64,000 nucleotides of DNA from assembly GCA_900618795.1 (NCBI GenBank), contig UYJD01000022.1, positions 39,306 through 103,305 of the forward strand. The letters are read 5' to 3'. This DNA is from Cyanodermella asteris. Taxonomy: Eukaryota > Ascomycota > Lecanoromycetes > Ostropales > Stictidaceae. Each line of letters begins with the position of its first letter. Within the stretch, counting starts at the first letter, position 1. This document shows, one piece after another, positions 21,938 to 31,316 of the stretch. The position numbers and the translations under genes are program-made. A model generated the notes under the pieces. It saw nothing but the letters and a program-made list of their open reading frames with translations, did no database searches and was not told where the DNA came from.

Positions 21938-23083
21938 GCTGGCGAGGCTGCTATACGGCAGGCAGCGACTCGATCAAGCTCCGTGTAAGCGTTCGAGCTG
22001 TACGCGAGCTGCTGGATTGTAATGGCAACGTCGAGCAAATTGTCTCGCAAGAGGGTGCCCTCTGCTCTCGCAGCTGGCGTGGCAACAACGAAGCGGGCGC
22101 AATAGGCGGTGGCCAAAAAGGGCGGGTGATGCATTCGAGATGGCGATACGCGACAGTGGGTGTGAGCTTCCATCTTCGGCTGGGCTTGCATGACGTTTCC
22201 CCACAAATGACCCTCGTGACAGCCTGCAAGGTGCCCCCTTCCCACCGCTGATAACTCTCCTCCCCACACCAGCAGCGAGAAAGGCATTGCAGGCACAGAG
22301 CTGATTTTCGAACATGCCCATGACCTGTCGCAAAATCTTGCCCTGTCCTTCGCTGTGGCAGTCATCGCGAAACGCCTTTGACGTGGGCCATGAATCACCG
22401 TGTTCACACCAGATAGGTAGTCTATGGTGCAGGCGAAACCTCAGTCTATCAGTGACGAAGTGCAGGCGTCAGTCTTATCGAGTCTATGTTAGTGTGGTTC
22501 GCATTGGCGGCTTCGACATTGTTGCAGCCAGACATACACGGTGACATGTCTTGCCTTCTGCCCCGGACACGATAATTATTGTCTCTGATTTCAACGTGTC
22601 TCGGATAGCACAATCGTTGGGACCTGCGAATCGTGTTTGTACTTGCAAGAGTATTTCAACGCGCATCTGCGGATACATCTGTGCACGTAGTAGTCTGAGT
22701 GTCGATACAGCTATCTACGGGAACAACGGAGGAAGTAATAGTACCAATACTTGCAGCAACGCCGCTGTAGGTATCTGCCCGACTGTGACCGTCAACATGC
22801 CAACAAGTGCTTTCACACATATCTACGTTGTTTCCTTGACGGTAGCTACCCGGGTCCCTCAAAGATTTCCGGGGTTGCACTCGCGATGGCATGAGCTAAC
22901 GTGGTGAAGCAATATTCACGAAATACTTCCGCCCTCACTGATGAGCAGATACGTACATAGGCCAGTGCTTGACGTTAACCAGCATTCAACTGTGCGTTTC
23001 ATTGATACACACGCCCTTCTGACATGTAGAACACCCTAAGTTGCCGGTCTGTGTGGCGAAATGAGTTTCATGCAGCCACAAGC
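21938..23083. other. Intergenic, no supported gene
   Basis: Frames at 22551-22907 (+) and 22656-22892 (-) overlap each other and are both Ser/Thr/Cys-containing. Neither shows a domain, signal peptide or splice support strong enough to call. Confidence 0.45.
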
Positions 23084-24421
23084 TTACGTACTTGTCCGGG
23101 CACAGGCGCCTAGCTGTCTCTTCTCAGCAGGTCCATTCGGCAGGATGTCAAAGTCGAACACATCCACAGGCAGGCCGAGTGTCATGCATGCATTTGGAAT
23201 ATCGACGAGACCTCCAACGTGGCCCTGGATCGGTATGCAGCTCATCATTAGGTAGGCTTGATAATCGTCATATCCAAATCGTTTCAGGTACTCAATGCAT
23301 CGGAGAACGGCTTGGCGGTAAGCAACGGTGGCATCAAGGTAATGCTGGACTCCGTGCTCGTCCACGGAGAAGCCTTCGAATGTCAGATAGCGTCCCGGTC
23401 CGTAGTGTGGCTCGACTGGGCCAGGGAGGAAGATTGGGGACTTCAATCCAAGATCGGCCATGCCGTTCTTGATTACGGAAAGCTTGAGCGTAATGACACC
23501 GGCCATTTCGATCGCACCACAGAAACTAATCTCTCCATCACCCCTGCGATCAAGTCAGCATCGAATGGATTGGATATATGAAATTACTTGCTGGCTGAAG
23601 TGGAGATCACCAACGGAAAACTTGGCACCCTTGACATGGACCGGCAGCCAGACTTTACTCCCACGAGAGAGATTCTTGATATCACAGTTTCCCCCATGTT
23701 CTGGCCTTCCAGGAATAGTTCTGGCCCCTTCACGGCCAACCCTCTCCTTTGTGTTCGCATCGGCGTCTCCGGCATGGACATTGATAGGCTCGGGCGGCTG
23801 CGCCAAGATCCGCTCCGAAGTCTGCTTGGTTTTGATGAGCTCCCCTTCACGCCGGTTCCATTCAGCAAGTATTTCCTGTGATGGAGCGCAGCCGAGGATG
23901 CCTGGATGGATTTGGCCAGGGAACCTAACACCAGGAATGTGTCTAGAGCTGCAGAAAATTCCTTCGAAGTCCCAGATGGCCTTTGCCGCGTGTGGGTATA
24001 TTGTATCCAGGAAGCCACCCCCGTTGTTCTTATCGAAAACGCCCGTGAAACCCCAGGGCTGGTCTTCGAAAGGCTGAACATCTTGGATTTCGACTAGAAG
24101 GGCGTCTCCGGGTTCGGCATTCTGAATGTCGCAGGGTCCAGAAAGGTAGTTTATCCGAGTCAGATCAACATTTTTCATGTCGTCCGCCGAATCGTCATTC
24201 TTTATCTGACCTCCTGTCCAATCGACGCACTCTATCTGGCTCAAATCAGTCCAATGTCTAAGTGTTTGCTGAATGATGAAGCTGACCTTGACCACTTCCC
24301 CATCCGTGATGTCGACGACAGATTTGATGTCAGGATGCCATCTGTTGTGGAGACAGGATTGTTCTGCCGCGGCCTTGTTCAAGTCAACCTTGATCGCCGT
24401 TCTGATAGCGCTTCGACCCAT
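23084..24421 (-). CDS. Acetamidase/formamidase (FmdA/AmdA family)
   Basis: Amidohydrolase releasing ammonia from formamide or acetamide for nitrogen use, cytoplasmic. Exons: 24287-24421, 23592-24235 and 23084-23543, giving 412 residues, the usual size. Family landmarks are LHNRWHPDI, VDWTGGQIKNDDSADD, the GPCDIQNAEPGDALLVEI region, HPGILGCAPS, and the catalytic-region block GDLHFSQ|GDGEISFCGAIEMAG. The first intron (24236-24286, 51 bases) is in-frame and could be mistaken for coding. The second (23544-23591, 48 bases) begins with GCAAGT and ends CAG: a GC-AG intron. Only this choice restores GDLHFSQGDGE. Two GATA sites lie 180-205 bases upstream, fitting nitrogen regulation. The enzyme family is firm; the preferred amide is unknown. 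Confidence 0.93.
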
Positions 24422-24603
24422 ACTGGAGGATGGCTGTAAGATGGTCCGTTGCAGGTGAAAGATGTGTTACCGGAGAATTCATGCGCTGCTGTCTGGACGG
24501 GGACAATCTGTATATCATCGATCCTGTGCATCTCCCGCTCAGATCACTGACGTAAATCAGGTCTCTGATTGACCTATCCTGCGGCTCTCAGCTGTAGGCC
24601 TGC

Positions 24604-24626
24604 GATAAGCAAGCTCAGCATTATCT
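24604..24626. promoter_or_regulatory. Paired GATA-factor sites upstream of the acetamidase
   Basis: CGATAAG (GATAAG at 24604-24609) and TTATCT (24621-24626, AGATAA on the minus strand) match the HGATAR site bound by AreA/Nit2-type nitrogen regulators. They lie about 180-205 bases before the amidase ATG. In Aspergillus amdS is a classic AreA target; control here is inferred. Confidence 0.5.
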
Positions 24627-25091
24627 ACCCCTCCCATCCCGCTTGTCACGAAACAGAAGGTCAGGACTGGGATGTGGGGAAGGTGAATCGTTGCCCCGCT
24701 GCATCGAATGGCTGATGGAGATCACATCGGCATTGCTGAACCCAGTTCGAGTACCGCTAAGTCTCAGCCGAGCAGCTTTGATCGATTCAGGAGTAGACAT
24801 CAGCTTCAGGAGCGAGCAGTGGCATATCCGGAAGTCCTCATGGTACCTAGTATGTGACCGTGTTGTGTCGATGACGTAGCTCCACACCCAGGACAGCTTC
24901 AAATTGTTGTCGTTCCCGCTCAGATCGAGCTTCGCCCTCACTCGATTTTGATCACACAGTCCTGTGTCACGAATGAGCTCGGTGCATGAGGTTTAAATAG
25001 GCTACTGGTTGTCCCCACATAGTCTCTGACTAGTAAAATAACTCCGAAGCGGCTAGATGTCTGTCCTTTGGTGACTGAAACATGTGATTAC
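24627..25091. other. Upstream region of the acetamidase, no gene seen
   Basis: Noncoding stretch between the GATA sites and the 12-bp repeat tract. Confidence 0.5.
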
Positions 25092-25295
25092 GCGGATGTT
25101 TATGTAAATATTTGCTCAAGTGGACCCAGGGGTGGCCTGGCGGGTACCTGGCGGGCTGAGCGACGGAGTACTTGACAAAGTCGCTGTTCAAACATGTTCT
25201 TGGGGACCTGCTTCGCTAGGCCGCGAGATACTTGTCGTGGTAAGTCGCTGGAAATTTGTCCGGGTTGACAACCGAGTTCTTGCCGAAGTATACTG
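25092..25295. repeat. Diverged 12-bp tandem repeat, locus C (17 units)
   Basis: Seventeen successive 12-base units without an indel. Examples are GCGGGTACCTGG (25140), CGGAGTACTTGA (25164), TTGGGGACCTGC (25200), CGAGATACTTGT (25224) and CCGAGTTCTTGC (25272). The rough consensus is CSRGGTACTTGN, the same GTAC-centred unit type as at 11.05 kb and 49.0 kb. The tract ends about 200 bases from the UTP22 stop codon. Confidence 0.8.
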
Positions 25296-25503
25296 ATCGA
25301 CAATGGACTATGTGCAGAGCCAAACGCTGGTTCAAGTATCTAGCTGCGAAACTATTTGTCGAGCCCCGACTTGGTTCAGATGGGCTGCCAGCACACAAGA
25401 TTCTATGCAAGAAATCGCAAGAAAATAACCTTACTGGCGATTATAGTAGCAAGGACAGGAAACGGTGAGATGTACAACACCCAACAAATCGCCTGGTTTG
25501 ATA

Positions 25504-28500
25504 CTATCTATGCGCCGCATTACGGATCTCGATATCATCTACTATTGAGCCCCCCAACCTAGCAATCTCGTGGAGTATCGCATCCCGGTTCACGGCCACC
25601 ACAGACCCCGCCTCCTCGCCCTTCTGAGGTATGGACGAATAGTCCAAGGTCGCTTTCCACTGCCTCGTGGCAAGGGGCTTCCAAACTCCAGCAACTACGG
25701 CGCGTTCGGCAAAATCGTGAAAGAGTATCAACGTTTCGGAGAACAGCTGTGAAATATCCTCAACGAACACCTTCGCGATACTGTCATTACAGCTATCCAA
25801 GGCGCTGTGCCCAGCAGCTGGACGCAGATTCTTATAGATGGGCTTCTCAGGGACAAGCTCGCCCGATTTGAGAAATCCCGGTGCGAGGTGGATGATGAAA
25901 TCGTAGTCGCCCAAGCCAGTGCTGAAAATTTCCTGAAAGCTTTTGTCCATGTCACCGATGTTGACTCGACTTATAGCGGCAATCGCCAGAGCTGTGATGC
26001 GGAATGCTACAGCTTTCGAAGGAGAATGCTGAGACCAAGCTGTGCCGTCAACGCTCAGGTTGGAGGCAGCAAATAACACAGTGCGATTCAGGCCAGGATC
26101 AATCTTTCGCCATGCTTCGAAATGTGTCAGAGACTCCCGTCGCAACTCAGGCGTCATGTCACCCAGGTCGACGATGAGGGGCTCATCTCGCCATGACCAC
26201 TTGGACAGAAAGTGCAGAACGCGCATGAGTCCGGCGCTTACGCTGTTGGGAGCTGTGAAAGGCGTTGGCGATGTGAAGACGTGAGCAACTACCAAGTCCT
26301 GCAGTTCCGGTTGTAGGTGCGGTGTCAATAGGTGAGCCGAACACCACTTTCTGAACAGCATGACTGTCGGTAGCAGTAACGGATGCTGAAGGCCGAGTCT
26401 TCGAATGGCCTGAACGTGCTCAGGACCCCTAACCAAATTTTTATTGTATCTGAAAAGCGCATCGGAGCAAGCTTGGCGTTCCAGCGAGGATGCCGTTTTG
26501 CGAAGACCATCGTTCAGTAAAGAAACTTCCCGTTCGTGGAAAACGCGTATTCGCATCAGATGGCGAGTATTTGGGTCAAATGCCTCGAGCAACGCACAAT
26601 TCGTCAGCGGGTGCAGGGAGTTTTCTTGCTCGAGTCGGTAGGCGAGATCGTCACGGCTGCTCTGCAACAAACTCTGCAACTTTGCAAGGAACGCAATTTT
26701 TGTACGCTGGATTGCGATGAGATCGTCAGGCCATCTTGATGTGCCCTCGAATTGCAGGCCGATTTCCAAAACATCAATCCGTTGGTCGGATGCGCCGGTA
26801 TTCTGAATTTCATACGCCGTGGGGATGAAATTTCGCACCTGCAAAGGTAGTTGTTCAAGGTTGCGAACAGAGTCTTGTAGACTTTCATAGGACCGCCACA
26901 GACCGTTCAAAGCCAGTAAGGACGAGAAAGCATAATCCTGAACAGCCGCATTGCGGGCAAAGATGTCCAGAGCCTTGTATTGCGGTGTTTGAGACAATCG
27001 ATGATCAAAAATGTAGTCCACAACTTGTCTGTGTATAGCCGTAACGCCGGCTTCGTCCCAAACAATGCTCTCAAGGATCGAAGAGTCCTGGAAGCGGCGC
27101 AGCTCAGCTTTATCACCCCAGAATTCGCGGAATTGCGCGGCTTCCAGCTTTTCCTCGGCAGACGGCCCGCGGTCGACCGCGCGGTGCAAATGTGTAGGAT
27201 TCAACACTAAGCCAACTCGAATGTGTCGCGTGCATCGGGGCGAATGAGATTGGCGAAGTGCCCAGGACGCTGGTGGATCGATGACACTTGATTCAATTAG
27301 AGTTGCTCGAGGGCCCAGAGCTTTTTCGAGAAGCGCAAAAACGTCATGCGCGCAAGTGACACTGTCATCCACACCCTCAGCGAACGATGTTCGACTCGAT
27401 GTTTTCGAGCTTGCTCTCAATTCGAAAACATCATCAAAGCGCTGTTCAGCCAAGTCACACCGTCTCAGAAACAGAGCATCCAGCTGATCGGTCGCGGGTG
27501 CATCGAAGGCAGCCAGGCTTGACCGGGCCCAGCAACGCAAGGCTTCATAAGAGGCGTTGCTCATCTTGTAAAGGGGGTTTAAAGCCCTATCGCCATCCCA
27601 CAATAAGGGTTCCTTCCCGGCTTGGATCTCATCGAGACTTTGAGCGTTTCCTATAAGTAAGGGATCGCGTCTGAGATCACGGGAAGCGAGGAGCTGAACA
27701 ACGGCCTTGAAAAACTGAAAATGGTTGTACCCACTCGATAGAAGAGGTCGGCCGCCTGGTCCACCACCGTGAATCAAAAGTGCCGTTAGCACAGCTGCTT
27801 CGAAAGCACCAAACCCGCCTTTTTCCAAGCTTGAGCCGAGGCCGCGCTGTCGTAACCACACACCCAAAAGCACGCAAGCGCGGGGAAAAGCTTCACTAAC
27901 AGCCTTGGTAGAATGTAACAGTTTGAGATACGACTCAACATTACATTCTGATCGTATCGTTCCATTGTAAACTGGAGTGGCTTTTCTGTCTGTGGAACCA
28001 GCTTGACCATCGTTTCGAATGCAGTTCCTTGCAGGCAATGTCTTGTTTTCCGCAAGCGGGGCTGCAGCCGCGAGGATGATTCGGATTCGATACTGTGACC
28101 CCAACTTCTCGTCAGTTGGCTTTGCAAGTATGATGGGTTGCAGAAGGTTGCCACTCTGGTACTCGTATTCGAACGACAATCCAAGGTCCGTGTGGTCGGC
28201 CAACCCGGCCGCAACATTGGCAAGGTAAAAAGCTCGCTTCACAAAGTAGCGATGGTTGAGGTAGTCTTTGTCCTGGAATAAAGAAGCTGGCATGGTAAGG
28301 GCCATGTCGACGGTAGGTATCGAGCGCTTATCAACAAACGCGGTATCAAGGGCAAAGCTTCCAACCACATTTATACGAGCGGGCTTAACATAACTGACGG
28401 TATATTGAGCCTTTTTGTACGGCGCAAAGCTGGGAAACGGCGTGGCGACTTTGGATCTATTCAGTAGAAGCCGTTCTCCGTCAGCCGGGCTGATAGCTGG

Positions 28501-28818
28501 CTGGTCTGGTATTTCTTCTATTGCTGTTTTCAGCCTCCGCAAATGACCCTCGGCAGCAGCAAGTTTGTGTCGGCGAGTTTTTGCGAGGTCTTTCAACAAT
28601 TCATCGATCTGCAGCTGTAGCAGGTCAGCCGCGTAGAGACCCGAGCTGATCACTGGTCGTCTTTTAGCGCTGAAAGTACTGGATGCCTGCTTCGCTCTCG
28701 TGGAAGCATCTACCCCAGAGGTGTCTCGGCCAATTCCATTACTTTGGCTTGTTGAAGATTCCTGTCCGGTCTCGTGGTGTAGTTTCCGACGCTTCGGCAG
28801 GGATTGCGACTGAGCCAT
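25504..28818 (-). CDS. UTP22: U3 snoRNP protein Utp22 (Nrap family)
   Basis: Nucleolar subunit of the small-subunit processome, partner of Rrp7 in the UTP-C complex, needed for 18S rRNA maturation. The frame is 1104 residues in one exon. After a basic nuclear N-terminus (PKRRKLHH) come the repeated nucleotidyltransferase-like and helical modules of Nrap proteins. The landmark VVGSFALDTAFVDKRSIPTVD is followed by MPASLFQDKDYLNHRYFVKRA. The ATG at 28818 was chosen because the 61 residues upstream of it look like untranslated leader, and MAQSQSLPKRRKL is a normal Utp22 start. It is divergent from STR2 with a 569-base shared promoter region. Confidence 0.93.
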   Translation of the reverse strand: MAQSQSLPKRRKLHHETGQESSTSQSNGIGRDTSGVDASTRAKQASSTFSAKRRPVISSGLYAADLLQLQIDELLKDLAKTRRHKLAAAEGHLRRLKTAIEEIPDQPAISPADGERLLLNRSKVATPFPSFAPYKKAQYTVSYVKPARINVVGSFALDTAFVDKRSIPTVDMALTMPASLFQDKDYLNHRYFVKRAFYLANVAAGLADHTDLGLSFEYEYQSGNLLQPIILAKPTDEKLGSQYRIRIILAAAAPLAENKTLPARNCIRNDGQAGSTDRKATPVYNGTIRSECNVESYLKLLHSTKAVSEAFPRACVLLGVWLRQRGLGSSLEKGGFGAFEAAVLTALLIHGGGPGGRPLLSSGYNHFQFFKAVVQLLASRDLRRDPLLIGNAQSLDEIQAGKEPLLWDGDRALNPLYKMSNASYEALRCWARSSLAAFDAPATDQLDALFLRRCDLAEQRFDDVFELRASSKTSSRTSFAEGVDDSVTCAHDVFALLEKALGPRATLIESSVIDPPASWALRQSHSPRCTRHIRVGLVLNPTHLHRAVDRGPSAEEKLEAAQFREFWGDKAELRRFQDSSILESIVWDEAGVTAIHRQVVDYIFDHRLSQTPQYKALDIFARNAAVQDYAFSSLLALNGLWRSYESLQDSVRNLEQLPLQVRNFIPTAYEIQNTGASDQRIDVLEIGLQFEGTSRWPDDLIAIQRTKIAFLAKLQSLLQSSRDDLAYRLEQENSLHPLTNCALLEAFDPNTRHLMRIRVFHEREVSLLNDGLRKTASSLERQACSDALFRYNKNLVRGPEHVQAIRRLGLQHPLLLPTVMLFRKWCSAHLLTPHLQPELQDLVVAHVFTSPTPFTAPNSVSAGLMRVLHFLSKWSWRDEPLIVDLGDMTPELRRESLTHFEAWRKIDPGLNRTVLFAASNLSVDGTAWSQHSPSKAVAFRITALAIAAISRVNIGDMDKSFQEIFSTGLGDYDFIIHLAPGFLKSGELVPEKPIYKNLRPAAGHSALDSCNDSIAKVFVEDISQLFSETLILFHDFAERAVVAGVWKPLATRQWKATLDYSSIPQKGEEAGSVVAVNRDAILHEIARLGGSIVDDIEIRNAAHR

Positions 28819-29387
28819 GACGATTGAGCAGGCGAGAGGAAAGCTGTGTTGAAGTTCGCTCCAAGTCCGGCTCCTAGACGCTGTGCCCCGCCGATGGACT
28901 GGGAAACGGGTCAGGATGTGTTTGGAGGCGTCAAAGTCTGCTGCTGATCGTCGGAGCCGCTGTGCCTTTCCCAATCTGGACTTTTTTTGGTCGGAGTACA
29001 TTCCGGCCGGACCCTCAATTAGCCGCCGAGTTGCCGCTGATATCCAGCAGACCGTTTCTACAACCCGATGTCGGCTTCATTTTCCTCTCCTGAGGGACAC
29101 AATCGACTTACAATCAGTGTCCAGTGTAGATAGAAGCCCTACAACTTAGATTTCATCTCCTCCACATACTTTGCATGGTTCCTCCCCACTGTCTCCTTGC
29201 CGTACCACGGGATCTTTTGTTCCAGACAAAAACTTGGCTCGAGTACCGTCTTGTCCTGTGTGACTCAAACTTGGCCATCTGAATACTTGAGGGCCGCGTT
29301 GTGGCTGAGTCGCCCTGACTCTTTCCCCGTCGTCACATTGGTTTGCATATAATCTGACTGCAAAGCCACCTATACCTACTTCGCACA
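28819..29387. other. Shared divergent promoter region UTP22/STR2
   Basis: Starts of UTP22 (-) and STR2 (+) are 569 bases apart. No TATA box or named site stands out. Confidence 0.6.
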
Positions 29388-31232
29388 ATGGCAGTAGCTG
29401 TGATGGCGCCTCCTGCTGTTGCGCCCGCCACTCTGGGTGATCCCATTCCCGATACTGCACATGCCGTCAGTGTCTCTTTGCCAACATGGCGCTCGAATGT
29501 AGGCTACGAAGAGGGCGAGGAGTGGGTCATTGGCAAGATGCGCACAGGATATCCAAGGTTCTTCATCAATCTTGCCATCGTTGCTTTTCAGAACAGCATC
29601 CTCGAGACTTTTGGAAGGCCAGGCGAGGGCATTCTGCTATTTCCCTCAACATCTATTGGCCAACGCTGCATCCAGTTCATCGAAACACATTCCGAAACGG
29701 AAGCCAACAGTTCAGGTGACTACATTCATCCACGGATTCTAGAGTTCATTTCACCGCCAAACACACCCTCCACGAACCCTGGTCATTCGGCAAGTGTCAT
29801 CTCGGCGGTGCTCTTTGACAAGCGGGACGACGGCGCGGCCCGCAAGTTCTGGCAACACGCGGGCGATGGAGTTTCCAGCCGCCGCGCCGAGTTCTTCCAT
29901 CGCGCATACAAAGCTGGATACCTGATGACCAAGGAGGTCCCGCGACCGGTGTCGACTGGAAAATCGAGTCTTTGCAAGGGGCCGAAACGCTACCGCCGAG
30001 ATGAATCTTCTGTTGGGAAAGATCTGCCCAAGATGGTGCCCGCCACAGCTGTGGCTGCCAGTGAGGAGATTTGGGACGGCAACGACTATGCCAGATTCAT
30101 CGAGGAGCGGTTTGGCCGGAATCTCGACATAGCATTAGCAGCAAAGGCAAAAGCAGCAATCCGCAGGCGCATTGCAGGCTCTCTCAATACCGATGAAGAC
30201 TTGGATGAGGCCTTACAGGCTCCCAGCACCGGTCCTACTCCCAGATCAGCGCATGGCTTGTCTGCCGATGATGTCTTCCTCTTCCCAAGCGGCATGAGCG
30301 CCATCTATAACTCTCATCGTATGCTACTTTCACTGCGGGGCCAAGCAAAGAGCATCATGTTCGGATTCCCCTACACAGATACTTTGAAGGTGCTAGAGAA
30401 GTTTGGTCCAGGCGCAATCTTCTACGGACACGGCTCCTCTGCTGATCTTGACGACTTGGAAACCAGATGTCGTGACGGAGAAAAGTTTCTCGCCCTTTTC
30501 TGCGAGTTTCCGGGTAACCCCTTGCTCAGAGCTCCGGATCTTCGGAGAATCAGATCCCTAGCAGACAAGTACGACTTTGCGGTCGTGGTAGACGAAACCA
30601 TCGGCAACTTTTTGAACGTCAATGTGCTGCCAGGCGCGGACATAGTGGTCAGCAGTTTGACAAAAGTGTTCAGTGGAGACAGTAATGTCATGGGAGGAAG
30701 CATGGTTTTGAACCCGACTGGGCCCTACTATCGGGCGCTGCGCGAGACCATCCAGACACACTACGCAGACCACTTGTGGCCAGAGGATGCTGTGTTCCTC
30801 GAACGTAACAGCCGTGACTTCGTCGCAAGGAACGCAAGGATCAACGCCAATGCAGAGGCTTTGACCGAGTTGCTGCATTCGAGCCCGAAGATCAAATCAG
30901 TGCATTATCCCAAGTACAGCGAAACCAAAAAGTTCTACGACATGTTCCGGAATCCTGATGGGGGTTACTCTGGTCTCTTGTCGGCCACTTTTCACAGCCA
31001 AGCCGATGCGATCGCCTTCTACGACGCTCTTGCCACTGCCAAGGGACCTAGCCTTGGGACGAACTTTACCCTGAGCTCGCCATATTCGCTCTTGGCTCAT
31101 TATCTGGAATTGGATTGGGTAAAACAGTTTGGCGTGGATCCGGATCTAGTCCGAATAAGCGTGGGTCTCGAAGATATTGAGAAGCTTCTGTGCACTTTTC
31201 AACAGGCTTTAGATGCCATCGGATCTTCTTGA
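29388..31232 (+). CDS. STR2: Cystathionine gamma-synthase
   Basis: Pyridoxal-phosphate enzyme of transsulfuration, joining cysteine to an acylated homoserine (O-acetylhomoserine in most fungi) to give cystathionine on the way to methionine. The frame is 614 residues in one exon, with the long N-terminal extension typical of the fungal enzyme. The PLP fold shows DDVFLFPSGMSAIYNSHRML (phosphate-binding turn) and EFPGNPLLRAPDL. VVVDETIGNFLNV holds the Asp that contacts the pyridine N, and VVSSLTKVFSGDSNVMGGS carries the Schiff-base Lys at residue 426. The first ATG (context CACAATGG) was used. The stop codon is only 84 bases from the SMC6 stop on the other strand. Confidence 0.93.
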   Translation: MAVAVMAPPAVAPATLGDPIPDTAHAVSVSLPTWRSNVGYEEGEEWVIGKMRTGYPRFFINLAIVAFQNSILETFGRPGEGILLFPSTSIGQRCIQFIETHSETEANSSGDYIHPRILEFISPPNTPSTNPGHSASVISAVLFDKRDDGAARKFWQHAGDGVSSRRAEFFHRAYKAGYLMTKEVPRPVSTGKSSLCKGPKRYRRDESSVGKDLPKMVPATAVAASEEIWDGNDYARFIEERFGRNLDIALAAKAKAAIRRRIAGSLNTDEDLDEALQAPSTGPTPRSAHGLSADDVFLFPSGMSAIYNSHRMLLSLRGQAKSIMFGFPYTDTLKVLEKFGPGAIFYGHGSSADLDDLETRCRDGEKFLALFCEFPGNPLLRAPDLRRIRSLADKYDFAVVVDETIGNFLNVNVLPGADIVVSSLTKVFSGDSNVMGGSMVLNPTGPYYRALRETIQTHYADHLWPEDAVFLERNSRDFVARNARINANAEALTELLHSSPKIKSVHYPKYSETKKFYDMFRNPDGGYSGLLSATFHSQADAIAFYDALATAKGPSLGTNFTLSSPYSLLAHYLELDWVKQFGVDPDLVRISVGLEDIEKLLCTFQQALDAIGSS

Positions 31233-31316
31233 ATGAAGACTTAAATTGGTTTCATTACAGTCCTGCTCAGAGAAGCGTGATGCTTGTCCAAGATCGTGAA
31301 GATTGCTCGTAAATAT

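Noticed and set aside
22551-22907. Ser/Thr/Cys-containing frames on both strands
   Set aside because: No signal peptide, domain or splice partner; each mirrors the other.
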